Assembly (NCBI RefSeq): GCF_021654795.1
Contig: NZ_AP025344.1
Coordinates: 3,782,501 to 3,846,500 of the forward strand
Length of the DNA: 64,000 nt
DNA from: Paenibacillus dendritiformis
GTDB taxonomy: Bacteria > Bacillota > Bacilli > Paenibacillales > Paenibacillaceae
Reading direction: 5' to 3'
A model generated the notes under the pieces. That model worked only from the letters and a program-made list of their open reading frames with translations, searched no databases and had not been told where the DNA came from. The translations under genes and the position numbers were made by a program. Of this stretch, positions 17,250 through 25,593 are shown piece after piece. Each line of letters begins with the position of its first letter. The stretch's first letter is position 1.

Positions 17250-18200
17250 TTGTCTGAACAGCAAAACCGGTCAATTTACGGCGGACAGGCCGTGATCGAA
17301 GGCGTCATGTTCGCTGGCAAGCATGTCAATGTGACAGCGGTCCGCCGTAAAAATAAGGAAATTACGTTTTATGAAATTCCGCGCGAAGACAAGCCGTGGC
17401 TTACCGCTTTGAAGAAGATACCCTTTATCCGCGGGTTCGTCAGTCTGTTGGATGCGAGCGGCAAGGGATACCAGCATTTGACTTACGCGGCGGAGAAGTA
17501 TGCCGAGGACGAGGAAGGCGAGGATGCGGCCGAACAAGGCAAAGACGATGGCAAATGGAATCTCGTCATGATTATCGGGGTCGCAGCCGTCGGCGTTCTG
17601 TCGCTTATTTTCAGCAAAGTCATCTTTACCGCCGTTCCCGTCGTCATCGAGCAATTTTTATTCGGAAAAGCATTCGATAATCGGGTCATTCATACGCTGA
17701 TTGAAGGCATTATTAAAATCATTTTCCTGCTTGCCTACTTGTGGCTGATCGCCAAGACGCCGATTATCCGAAGACTTTTCCAATATCATGGCGCGGAACA
17801 CAAGGTGATCAGCGCCTATGAAGCCGGGCTGGAGCTGACGGTGCAGAACGTGCAGAAATTCAGCACGCTTCATTACCGCTGCGGAAGCAGCTTTATCATT
17901 TTATCGGTCATCGTGGGTGTCGTCATTTACTCCTTCATCCCATATGATAATTTATGGGAACGGATATATCCCCGGCTCCTGCTTATCCCTGTCGTCATGG
18001 GCGTCGCTTATGAATTCCTCCGCCTGACCAATGCGCTGAGAGATGTTCCCGTGCTGCGCTGGCTCGGCTACCCTGGCCTGTGGCTTCAGCTGCTGACGAC
18101 GAAGCAGCCGACCGACGATCAAGTGGAAGTATCCATCGCTTCGTTCAACCGCATGCGCGAACTGGATCAGGAGCTGTCTGCGAAGAAAGCGGCCTCCTGA
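17250..18200 (+). CDS. yqhQ: YqhQ family membrane protein (DUF1385)
   Basis: The 316 residues match DUF1385/YqhQ: IYGGQAVIEGVMFAGKHVNV near the N-terminus, the motif RLFQYHGAEHKVISAYEAG, and LHYRCGSSFIILSVIVGVVI. About four transmembrane segments. The conserved His/Cys pairs suggest metal binding, but the function is not established. The start is a TTG behind GAGGATGGTG. A YqhP-like gene follows 50 bp downstream. Confidence 0.93.
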   Translation: MSEQQNRSIYGGQAVIEGVMFAGKHVNVTAVRRKNKEITFYEIPREDKPWLTALKKIPFIRGFVSLLDASGKGYQHLTYAAEKYAEDEEGEDAAEQGKDDGKWNLVMIIGVAAVGVLSLIFSKVIFTAVPVVIEQFLFGKAFDNRVIHTLIEGIIKIIFLLAYLWLIAKTPIIRRLFQYHGAEHKVISAYEAGLELTVQNVQKFSTLHYRCGSSFIILSVIVGVVIYSFIPYDNLWERIYPRLLLIPVVMGVAYEFLRLTNALRDVPVLRWLGYPGLWLQLLTTKQPTDDQVEVSIASFNRMRELDQELSAKKAAS

Positions 18201-18250
18201 GCAGCATCGGCTTCTGCGGTAGAAGACACCAGGCGAAAGGAATGATAAAT

Positions 18251-18568
18251 ATGGGCGTATTTCCAAGATGGGCTCTGGCTGTCATCCTGGCGTTGGCCGG
18301 GATCGGCGTATTGTACTCCGCCCTGCAAAGAGGCATCGAATCGTTGCTCATTCCCGCCGTGCTGATTGCAGCGGTATTCCTTCTGTATAAACTGGGACCG
18401 AAAAAAACGGCCGCCCCCAAAATCAAGAAGTCGGCCCAAACGGAAGCCAAGGCCAAGGCCAAGGGCAACGCGAACCGGCAGCCTAAGCGGATCCGGCCCC
18501 GCTCGCAGGCCAACCTGCGAGTCATTGAAGGAAGCAAACCGAAGGATAACAAGAAGAATACGAAGTAG
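18251..18568 (+). CDS. YqhP-like small membrane protein (SA1362 family)
   Basis: A 105-residue protein with two transmembrane segments (LAVILALAGIGVLYSAL and LLIPAVLIAAVFLLYKLG) and a strongly basic Lys/Arg/Ala tail. Position next to yqhQ and the two-helix plus basic tail layout suggest the YqhP/SA1362 family, of unknown function. The ATG at 18251 lies 9 nt after AAAGGA. A strong terminator follows. Confidence 0.65.
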   Translation: MGVFPRWALAVILALAGIGVLYSALQRGIESLLIPAVLIAAVFLLYKLGPKKTAAPKIKKSAQTEAKAKAKGNANRQPKRIRPRSQANLRVIEGSKPKDNKKNTK

Positions 18569-18574
18569 CGGAAC

Positions 18575-18605
18575 GGAAGCGCTCGCCATGGCGCTTCCTT
18601 TTTTA
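18575..18605 (+). terminator. Terminator after yqhQ-yqhP
   Basis: An 8-bp GC-rich stem (GGAAGCGC / GCGCTTCC) followed directly by TTTTTTTA, 7 bp after the stop codon. Confidence 0.9.
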
Positions 18606-18609
18606 TTTC

Positions 18610-18642
18610 TTAACATTTCATTAATATTCCATTAAATTAAGT
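18610..18642 (+). promoter_or_regulatory. Three TTAA direct repeats with 11-bp period upstream of stalk protein gene
   Basis: TTAACATTTCA, TTAATATTCCA and TTAAATTAAGT follow each other with exact 11-bp spacing (18610, 18621, 18632). This is the layout of binding sites for OmpR/PhoB-family response regulators such as PhoP. The target gene begins at 18855; the remaining leader shows no clear promoter. Confidence 0.45.
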
Positions 18643-18854
18643 GTCGAATTGATGCATTGCCGTTCGTCTCCCTGTACAATCAGACCATAACACTTCTTTT
18701 TTTCTTCATTCCGCGCGGCTCCCCTCCTTCGCTGCATAAGCGCTCAATTGGATGCGCAACTTTTTTCCTTAAATGTACGTAAAAGGCTCTGGACTAATTA
18801 TTTAACAATTATCCAACACGCATTTTACCCCCTAAGAGAGAAGGAGTGTTCTTG

Positions 18855-20603
18855 ATGAAACGCAACAAATCAGGTAGTGTAAAACTTATCGTAGTCAGTA
18901 CGGTTCTGGCTTGGCAGCTCTTATTTCCATTCGCTGCGGCACAAGCTGCCGAAGCAAGCCATGTGCTTGCTTTAACAGCCGATAAAGCCAAGATGTCTCA
19001 TAATGGGCAAGAGCTCATCGCCGATCAGCCCGTGGTCGACAAGGACAACGTGGCTTATATTCCGCTGAAAAGCGTGGCGATCCTCTATGGATTCTCGGTA
19101 ACCTATGATGCCGATACCAAAGAAACGGTAGCCAGCAAAGAAGAGATGACGCTTCGCTTCAAAGCCGGGGCAAAAACGATTAGCGTAAACGGAACAGAAG
19201 TGGAAGCGGCAGGTGAGATTTTTAGCCAAAAAGGCAGTCTGATGGTGCCGCTGCGCACCTGGGCCGACATCACGGAGAGCCAATTGAACGTTAACGGCTC
19301 GAAGTATACGCTGGCATGGAAAGAAGTCATCGCCGAGCCCTCCCCTCCGGTCGCCAACTTCAAAACGGACAAGTCCGTCTATCGAATGGGCGAAAATATC
19401 CGGTACGAGGATCTGAGCGAGGACGAGCACAGCGAGATCGTGAAGCGGACCTGGACAGGCAAAGCGTCCGCTTTCTTCGAACCCGGGGAGCATGAAGTGA
19501 CGCTTCGGGTCGAGAACGAGCACGGCAAGAGCGATACGATAACTCAGAAGATTACCGTAACCGATGAGTCTCTGTATACCCCGACGGAGCACGGGCTTCT
19601 CTACGCTGATCCGGGAAGCAAATTCCCGGTTGACCGCAATGACGTGCTTGTCTATGAACCGGTCGCTTATACGACCACGACCAGTCCAATGACCTTCGTC
19701 CGCAGCAATAGCCCCGAGCATCTGTATGGGGAGGAAGGCATCGGTTATCAGGATACGCTCTCGGGAAGCTTCCGGATCAATATCCACAATCAGAACCGTT
19801 CGCAGCAAGATATATCCGTATATTTGCTGGCGACGAATCATGGCACCTCCGATGCCAATGTCACGCTCAACGCCTTCGGGATGGGCGGTCCGACCAAGTA
19901 TGTATCGACCAGCGGAAAAACCGCTGTGTCGCGGTTCCTGGACTCTCTCGCCAAGTCCGAACCTATCCGGACGATGAAGGTGCCGGCCGGCGAGACGGTC
20001 GTAGTGCTGCCCGAGATTAGCAAATCTCCGATGAAGGGCGGACTGACGATGACCTCCTATTCCGAAATTCACACGGACCAGGAGCTTGAATTCTCGGTTG
20101 TCATCCTGGATCCGGACAAGGATCCGATCGAAGCGCTGCCTGAGCTTCCAAAGCTGGATCGGGACGGCAAGCATGTGCGCGGAACATTCCCCGAAGGGAA
20201 CCGCACGTTCCATGTCAATCAGGTGCTTGGCGCCAAGCCGCAGCGGATGATTATCGGGGATAACGATCTCGACACGTTCGTTACAGGGGCCGATCAGGTC
20301 ACTGGCCTGGAAGAGATCAATATCGGGAACACCGGGGTACTCTATGATATGGAATTGCAGGTCGCCCCGCACACCGTCATCGGGCTGAACGCCCGCGGCG
20401 GACATTATGCTGGCGCCTTCCTGGTGAACGGCAAAGTCGTCAATATGGTGGACGGAAGCATACTTATCAATCCGGAAGAAGTCGGCGTTCTGCATCGGAC
20501 AGGCGATCAGGAGGAGAAGGTTCATCTGACCTTCGTCCTGGCCTCCGGAAGCAATCTTCCGATTCACATGCTCTTCCTGCCGATGCCGGAAGCCAAAGAA
20601 TAG
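18855..20603 (+). CDS. Secreted stalk-domain / PKD-like protein
   Basis: The 582-residue product starts with a signal peptide (MKRNKSGSVKLIVVSTVLAW ... AAAQAAEA). Residues about 30-150 resemble the copper-amine-oxidase N-terminal 'stalk' domain (VAYIPLKSVAILYGFSVTYD, GSLMVPLRTWADIT), a wall-associated module in Paenibacillus. A PKD-like segment follows (PVANFKTDKSVYRMGENIRY ... EHEVTLRVENEHGK) and then about 350 residues of unknown fold. It is paralogous along its length to the protein at 46765-48903. The ATG at 18855 lies behind AAGGAG. Copper oxidase activity is not implied, since only the stalk module is present. Function unknown. Confidence 0.75.
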   Translation: MKRNKSGSVKLIVVSTVLAWQLLFPFAAAQAAEASHVLALTADKAKMSHNGQELIADQPVVDKDNVAYIPLKSVAILYGFSVTYDADTKETVASKEEMTLRFKAGAKTISVNGTEVEAAGEIFSQKGSLMVPLRTWADITESQLNVNGSKYTLAWKEVIAEPSPPVANFKTDKSVYRMGENIRYEDLSEDEHSEIVKRTWTGKASAFFEPGEHEVTLRVENEHGKSDTITQKITVTDESLYTPTEHGLLYADPGSKFPVDRNDVLVYEPVAYTTTTSPMTFVRSNSPEHLYGEEGIGYQDTLSGSFRINIHNQNRSQQDISVYLLATNHGTSDANVTLNAFGMGGPTKYVSTSGKTAVSRFLDSLAKSEPIRTMKVPAGETVVVLPEISKSPMKGGLTMTSYSEIHTDQELEFSVVILDPDKDPIEALPELPKLDRDGKHVRGTFPEGNRTFHVNQVLGAKPQRMIIGDNDLDTFVTGADQVTGLEEINIGNTGVLYDMELQVAPHTVIGLNARGGHYAGAFLVNGKVVNMVDGSILINPEEVGVLHRTGDQEEKVHLTFVLASGSNLPIHMLFLPMPEAKE

Positions 20604-20670
20604 GGTTGCGTTCTTGCGCAGTTACGCGCATCCTATATAGAGAGAAAAAAATTCGGTTGATTGGCGCGAT

Positions 20671-20706
20671 CAAGACGCTGCCGGGCGGCATGCCCGGGGC
20701 GTCTTG
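20671..20706. other. Strong hairpin between stalk protein and response regulator genes
   Basis: CAAGACGC / GCGTCTTG enclose a second stem CCGGGC / GCCCGG, making a nearly continuous 14-bp stem. No T-tract follows, so it is not a classical terminator; it may attenuate, stabilise or process the transcript between the two genes. Confidence 0.6.
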
Positions 20707-20786
20707 AATCATGTCCCGCCGCTTCTCTTCCAGCGGACATGCCACATCTCGCACAATCGTACCTACACTGCAAAGGAGTCAGTCTG

Positions 20787-21485
20787 ATGCCGAAAGAGAC
20801 CATTCTATTGGTAGACGATGAAAAAGAAATTATTGAGCTTATGGAGATCTATTTAAAAAATGAAGGATATGAGCTGCTAAAAGCGCCAAACGGTCTGGTC
20901 GCGCTCGAATTGCTGCAAAACCATAAGGTCGATCTGATTATATTGGATGTCATGATGCCGAAGATGGACGGGATTCAGGCCTGCATGAAGATCAGGGAGC
21001 AGAACAACACCCCGATTATTATGCTGTCGGCCAAGAGCCAGGATATCGATAAAATCGCCGGCCTCAGCATCGGCGCCGACGATTATGTCACGAAGCCATT
21101 CAATCCGCTCGTCCTCATTGCGCGGGTCAAATCCCAGCTCCGCCGCTACAAGCAATTCAATACGGTGCGGCCGGCGGACGAGAATGAGATCCAGATTGAC
21201 GATCTCGTGATTAACTTTGCCACTCACTCGGTGACCGTGGATGATGTTCCCGTGAAGCTGACTCCGCGGGAGTTCGCGATCCTGAAGCTGCTGGCGGTGA
21301 ATCGGGGAATTGTGCTGAGCATGGAAAAAATATATCAGGAAGTATGGAACGAGCCGTTCATGGAATCCAAAAACACCGTCATGGTCCATATTCGTAAAAT
21401 TCGCGAGAAAATCGAAAAAGACAGTCAAAATCCGAGATTCATCAAGACCGTATGGGGCATTGGCTACAAGATGGAGTCCCTATAA
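20787..21485 (+). CDS. OmpR-family response regulator (VanR-like)
   Basis: DNA-binding regulator paired with the kinase at 21512. Receiver domain (1-120) with acidic pocket LVDDE, phosphoacceptor Asp54 in LIILDVMMPKMDG, and Lys in DDYVTKPF; winged-helix domain (130-232) with LTPREFAILKLL, VHIRKIREKIE and the end FIKTVWGIGYKMES. 232 residues, normal for the VanR/PhoP class. The ATG follows AAAGGAGTC. The kinase begins 26 bp downstream. Candidate binding sites with 11-bp direct repeats precede the acyltransferase and deacetylase genes. Confidence 0.95.
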   Translation: MPKETILLVDDEKEIIELMEIYLKNEGYELLKAPNGLVALELLQNHKVDLIILDVMMPKMDGIQACMKIREQNNTPIIMLSAKSQDIDKIAGLSIGADDYVTKPFNPLVLIARVKSQLRRYKQFNTVRPADENEIQIDDLVINFATHSVTVDDVPVKLTPREFAILKLLAVNRGIVLSMEKIYQEVWNEPFMESKNTVMVHIRKIREKIEKDSQNPRFIKTVWGIGYKMESL

Positions 21486-21511
21486 AACTGGTTCCGATAG
21501 GAGTGTCTTGA

Positions 21512-22741
21512 ATGGGAAAACCGAAAAGCGCCAACCTCATCCGTACCGTCCGCTGGAAGTTCCTCCTCGTGTTCCTGGGGAGCGTGAGCCTGACCGCATT
21601 CATCATGCTGCTTGGCCGCTTGCTGGCCGGCTATTTGCTGTCGGAGCCGCCCTATAACGGACTGCTCATCTGGACGGTGAACAATATCGGCTCCAAGCCG
21701 ATTATGGTCGTTACCGGAATCGTGTCGTTCATTTTGTTTTATTTTCTGTTCAGCCGCCCCATCATCCGCTATCTGAATGAGATAACAGATGGACTTCAAG
21801 AGATTGCCAAGGGACAATTCGATTATGTCATACCGGTCAAGTCGTCGGATGAAATCGGATCGATCGCCTATCGGATCAACGCGTTGTCTGAAGAATTGAA
21901 CAGCTACTTGCAAGAGATTACGTTCGGACTGCAGGAGATTGCCAAGGGGCAATTCGAGCACGTGATTCCGGTCAAGCCTGCGAACGATCTCGGTCTGGTA
22001 GCCGAGAGCATCAATCATATGAGCGCCCAGCTGTACCACTCGATCCAGGAAGAGCGCAATGCCGAGAAGACGAAAAATGACCTCATTACGGGCGTCTCGC
22101 ATGACCTGCGCACCCCGCTGACGTCGATTCTCGGCTTCCTTGAGCTGATCGAGAACGACCGGTATCACGATGAAGTGGAGCTGCGGTACTATGTCAATAT
22201 CGCCTATGAGAAAGCGTTAAGCTTAAAGTATTTGATCGACGATCTGTTCGAATTTACGCGCATCAACAATGGACTTCCTCTCGAATTGACCGAGCTGGAC
22301 ATGACCAACTTCATCCGGCAGCTGGCGGAGGAATTCGTGCCGAGTCTGGAGAAAGCCGGCATGATGTGCCGCATCAACGCCCCTTCCGAGCCGCTGTACA
22401 TTATGGCGGATGGAGACCGGCTCGTCCGATCGTATGAGAATCTGATCTCGAATGCGATCCAGTACGGGAAGTCCGGCAAGTATGTCGATATCGAGCTCGG
22501 CAAAGAAGAGGATCAGATTTATGTCAAAGTAACGAATTACGGCGAGCCGATCTCCGAGAGAGATCTGCCGTATATTTTCGACCGCTTCTATCGGGCGGAG
22601 CAGTCCCGTTCCAAGGAGACCGGCGGAACCGGCTTGGGGCTGGCGATTACGAAGAGCATTATTGAAGTTCACGGCGGGAAGATCTCGGCCGCAAGCGATC
22701 GCAACAAGACGACATTCATGACTCGCTTCCCAAGCGCCTGA
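21512..22741 (+). CDS. Sensor histidine kinase (VanS-like) with duplicated HAMP-like module
   Basis: A membrane sensor that phosphorylates the adjacent response regulator. Two transmembrane segments (about 17-42 and 64-82) bracket a short external loop, so it probably senses in or near the membrane. The following region contains two consecutive 45-residue HAMP-like units (87-131 and 132-176) identical at about 26 of 45 positions. Then come the HisKA box SHDLRTPLTSILGFLELI with His197, the N box ENLISNAIQYGK, and the ATP-lid motifs DRFYR and GTGLGLAITKSI. 409 residues. Confidence 0.95.
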   Translation: MGKPKSANLIRTVRWKFLLVFLGSVSLTAFIMLLGRLLAGYLLSEPPYNGLLIWTVNNIGSKPIMVVTGIVSFILFYFLFSRPIIRYLNEITDGLQEIAKGQFDYVIPVKSSDEIGSIAYRINALSEELNSYLQEITFGLQEIAKGQFEHVIPVKPANDLGLVAESINHMSAQLYHSIQEERNAEKTKNDLITGVSHDLRTPLTSILGFLELIENDRYHDEVELRYYVNIAYEKALSLKYLIDDLFEFTRINNGLPLELTELDMTNFIRQLAEEFVPSLEKAGMMCRINAPSEPLYIMADGDRLVRSYENLISNAIQYGKSGKYVDIELGKEEDQIYVKVTNYGEPISERDLPYIFDRFYRAEQSRSKETGGTGLGLAITKSIIEVHGGKISAASDRNKTTFMTRFPSA

Positions 22742-22757
22742 CCCGCCGGCGCTTTCT

Positions 22758-22775
22758 CTTAAGAAAATAATAAGG
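22758..22775 (+). promoter_or_regulatory. Putative response regulator site upstream of acyltransferase
   Basis: TTAAG (22759) and ATAAG (22770) are 11 bp apart, and another ATAAG lies at 22793, about two turns on. The half-sites resemble the CTTAAGGAA repeats at 24104-24123 upstream of the deacetylase gene. Weaker than the latter; inferred from shared spacing. Confidence 0.35.
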
Positions 22776-22900
22776 GTTTCCGATCCCTTTTCATAAGATA
22801 CATATTTTATAGTCGGTAATAGGGAATGTTCCACAGCATCTGCTACATGGGACTGCTTGAACATCTTCTTATAGATATTTCGCATGGGAGGTATGACATC

Positions 22901-24061
22901 ATGGCAACCGGACGTGAAAAGCTGTCCGAAGTGCAGTTGGTACGCGCGATGGCGATTATCGGAGTCCTGTCCGTTCACTCGACGTCATTTGCGACGCTGC
23001 AGATGAAGGATTCCAACTTTTACTGGATGTACAGCTTCATGAATATATTTATGAAGATTGGCACACCGACATTTTTATTTCTGAGCAGCTTCGTACTTTT
23101 CTACAATTACTTTTCGAGGCCATTGGACTCGCAGCTCATCGGCAACTTCTACAAAAAAAGGCTGAAGTACATTATCATTCCGTATTGTTTATTTTCGGTA
23201 TTTTACTTTGTCATCCTGCATTTTACTCATTACCGGGACCGTGCCCTGGATGAAACGCTAATCAAATTTTTCACCCAGTTGGCTACGGGCAAGGCGTATA
23301 CGCATCTATACTTCGTCTTCATCAGCATCCAATTCTATCTGCTGTTCCCGATTTGCCTGTGGCTGTTCAAGCGGAAGCCATCCATCGTCAAGTGGAGCAT
23401 TCCACTCGGGTTAGCCATTCAATGGGGCTTTATCCTGCTTAATAAATACGCGCTTCAAGTTCCTAACAAAGGGAGCTGGTCGCTCGCGTATATGTCCTAC
23501 TTCATGCTGGGAGCCTTTCTGGGCATCTACTATCCAAAGCTGAAGAACTGGCTCATCATCAGCCGGGAAAACGCGACCGCGCCGCGTATCGTATCCTGGA
23601 TTGCCCTGTGGACGGTCGGGCTATGCGCCGGACTCGGACATGTGTACATCTGGCATACGACACGGCTGTATGGCGCAAGTTACAATTCGCTCTTGTATGA
23701 ATTGATGTGGAACGTTCACACCTATACGTTCGCGATTATGGCATTTCAGATTGCGTTTCTGCTTCGGCGCCATGCTTGGCCGTGGCTCGTTAACGGAATG
23801 CATCGGCTTGGGGAAATCTCATTCGGCATTTATTTGATTCATCCGTTCTTTTTATTCATCTATCGCAACTTCCCGCCGCATACATCGAAATCGCCGCTAT
23901 TTCATATGTGGTATGCCGGCGGGTTCTTGTCGGCGCTTATCTTGTCCTGGATTACGGTCTCCCTGACGGTGCGCTTCGTGCCCCAATCCTGGGTTATCTT
24001 CGGGAGCACGCCTCCGCGGAAAAAGAGCAAGCCTGCGCAGGGAGTGGCTGCGAGCGGCTGA
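22901..24061 (+). CDS. Acyltransferase family 3 membrane protein
   Basis: The 386-residue polytopic protein (about ten transmembrane helices) belongs to acyltransferase family 3, which moves acyl groups onto extracytoplasmic sugars such as peptidoglycan or exopolysaccharide. Near the N-terminus it has LVRAMAIIGVLSVHSTSF with the conserved His of the family, and near the C-terminus LGEISFGIYLIHPFFLFI. No SGNH domain is fused. The ATG at 22901 follows GGGAGG. It lies between a VanRS-type system and a polysaccharide deacetylase, suggesting cell-wall modification under shared control. The substrate cannot be told. Confidence 0.88.
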   Translation: MATGREKLSEVQLVRAMAIIGVLSVHSTSFATLQMKDSNFYWMYSFMNIFMKIGTPTFLFLSSFVLFYNYFSRPLDSQLIGNFYKKRLKYIIIPYCLFSVFYFVILHFTHYRDRALDETLIKFFTQLATGKAYTHLYFVFISIQFYLLFPICLWLFKRKPSIVKWSIPLGLAIQWGFILLNKYALQVPNKGSWSLAYMSYFMLGAFLGIYYPKLKNWLIISRENATAPRIVSWIALWTVGLCAGLGHVYIWHTTRLYGASYNSLLYELMWNVHTYTFAIMAFQIAFLLRRHAWPWLVNGMHRLGEISFGIYLIHPFFLFIYRNFPPHTSKSPLFHMWYAGGFLSALILSWITVSLTVRFVPQSWVIFGSTPPRKKSKPAQGVAASG

Positions 24062-24068
24062 CCTTGAT

Positions 24069-24102
24069 ACTCCGTCCCGATCTTATGCGGAACGGAGTTT
24101 TT
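24069..24102 (+). terminator. Terminator of acyltransferase gene
   Basis: ACTCCGT / ACGGAGT stem with a 16-nt loop followed by TTTTT, 8 bp after the stop codon. Confidence 0.8.
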
Positions 24103-24103
24103 G

Positions 24104-24171
24104 CTTAAGGAATCCTTAAGGAAGATCGCAATTACTTTGCGATTGATAAGCATTCGTTAAGCTTTAACGAA
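24104..24171 (+). promoter_or_regulatory. Direct and inverted repeats upstream of deacetylase gene
   Basis: CTTAAGGAA occurs twice with 11-bp spacing (24104 and 24115), the layout of OmpR-family regulator sites; the first part also forms a 17-bp palindrome (CTTAAGGA-A-TCCTTAAG, 24104-24120). Two more inverted repeats follow: ATCGCAA / TTGCGAT (24125-24143) and TTCGTTAA / TTAACGAA (24153-24171). Together they make a dense candidate control region for the gene at 24234. Confidence 0.5.
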
Positions 24172-24233
24172 CAAGATCATTAAGATCCTCCATCTACAAT
24201 CTCGATATGAGATGAACGAAGGAGGATTTTTTG

Positions 24234-25487
24234 ATGAAAGACCGCTTATTATACCCTGCCAAAATCGCACTTGCGCTTCTGTCTTTGTTCATGGTGCTGC
24301 AAGGCTGCGGCCTGAACCGAACCGTGAAGGAGGTTGCGTTCATTATAAATGAACAAAAGCTGGAGAAACCCGTCTCCGTTGTCGTGGACGACGGAACGCT
24401 GATGGTTCGGGCTTCCTCAGATCAAATCTGGAATGAATTGGGGATGACAATCGAGGAATATTCCCCGCCGTCCTCATCTTCCGTCTACTATTCGAACCAG
24501 GTTGCCGTGTTGATGTACCATCAGCTCGTCGATCAACCGGATAAGAAAAAGCCTCACTTGCTGCCGGTCGATCAATTCGAGGAGCAGATGAAGCTGCTTA
24601 AGGAACGGGGATTCCATGTCATCAGCATGGATGAATACGTTGATTTTATGACGGCGGGATCCGCGATTCCGGATAATGCCGTGCTGCTTACCTTCGATGA
24701 CGGCTATGAGACGTTCTATACTCACGCCTTTCCGATCTTGCAGAAATTCGGTTACACCGCCACGAACTTCGTCATTGTCTCCAGTATCGACAACCAGACC
24801 GGCAAGCCGAAGCTGTCGTGGGATCAGATGCGCGAAATGAAGAAAGCCGGCATGAGCTTCTATAGTCATACATACAACTCCCATCGCCATGGCCCGATTA
24901 ATGCCACAGGCAAGGAGAAGCCGATGCTGAGCCGCCATCTGTACTTGAAGGACCGGGATCGAGTCGAGACCGACGAGGAATATATCGGCCGCATTACCGG
25001 CGACCTGGCCACCGCCGAGAAACGGCTCCGGGAAGAGCTGGGCAACACGCGCAGCATCGTCGCGTTCCCTTACGGAGCTTATAACCAGGATGTGCTTGGT
25101 GTTCTCAAGAAGCTGAATATTGAGCTCTCCTTCACCATTAAGCCGGGAATGACCGGCCGGGAAGACCGCAACGCCTTCCGCTTCAATGCGGGAACGATCA
25201 AGCAGACGCCCGAGGAGTTGATCAAGCTACTTAGCGAGGGCGGGTATGCCCAGAAGAAGAAGAAAAATGAGGTTTATGTCCAGATCAACGGCAAAAATGT
25301 CAATTTTAAAAAAAAACAGCCCCTGTTAGAGGAGGGGGACATCTTGATTCCTCTCCGGGAGCTGTGCCAAATGTATAACATTGAGCTCATCTGGAACGGC
25401 TCGCAAAATACCGTTTCATTGAAAACCAATCCCGGGCTGGTTGAAACTTCTGCCGATCCCGGCAACGATGACGTCTCTTCCCCATGA
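24234..25487 (+). CDS. Polysaccharide deacetylase lipoprotein with C-terminal stalk-like domain
   Basis: A lipoprotein (LFMVLQGCG, lipid at Cys25) with a NodB deacetylase domain at about 90-330: VAVLMYHQLVD, TFDDGY (Asp155/Asp156), the metal site SHTYNSHRHG and VAFPYGAYNQD. It probably removes N- or O-acetyl groups from a cell-surface glycan. The last 70 residues (VYVQINGKNVNF ... ILIPLRELCQMYNIELIWNG) look like one copper-amine-oxidase-type stalk repeat, which may anchor it to the wall. 417 residues; the ATG at 24234 follows AAGGAGGA. Confidence 0.88.
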   Translation: MKDRLLYPAKIALALLSLFMVLQGCGLNRTVKEVAFIINEQKLEKPVSVVVDDGTLMVRASSDQIWNELGMTIEEYSPPSSSSVYYSNQVAVLMYHQLVDQPDKKKPHLLPVDQFEEQMKLLKERGFHVISMDEYVDFMTAGSAIPDNAVLLTFDDGYETFYTHAFPILQKFGYTATNFVIVSSIDNQTGKPKLSWDQMREMKKAGMSFYSHTYNSHRHGPINATGKEKPMLSRHLYLKDRDRVETDEEYIGRITGDLATAEKRLREELGNTRSIVAFPYGAYNQDVLGVLKKLNIELSFTIKPGMTGREDRNAFRFNAGTIKQTPEELIKLLSEGGYAQKKKKNEVYVQINGKNVNFKKKQPLLEEGDILIPLRELCQMYNIELIWNGSQNTVSLKTNPGLVETSADPGNDDVSSP

Positions 25488-25553
25488 CGTAACCATTTAT
25501 CGGCAACCTTCTTTTTCGCCAGTACCCCGCTTGCCTGAATTCAAGACCGATCC

Positions 25554-25593
25554 ACAAATAGCGCTGCCGCCTATCCCGCGGGGCGCTATTTGT
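25554..25593. terminator. Bidirectional terminator between deacetylase and patatin genes
   Basis: An 11-bp perfect stem (ACAAATAGCGC / GCGCTATTTGT) with an 18-nt loop between convergent genes, with A- and T-rich flanks. It abuts the patatin stop codon. Confidence 0.8.
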
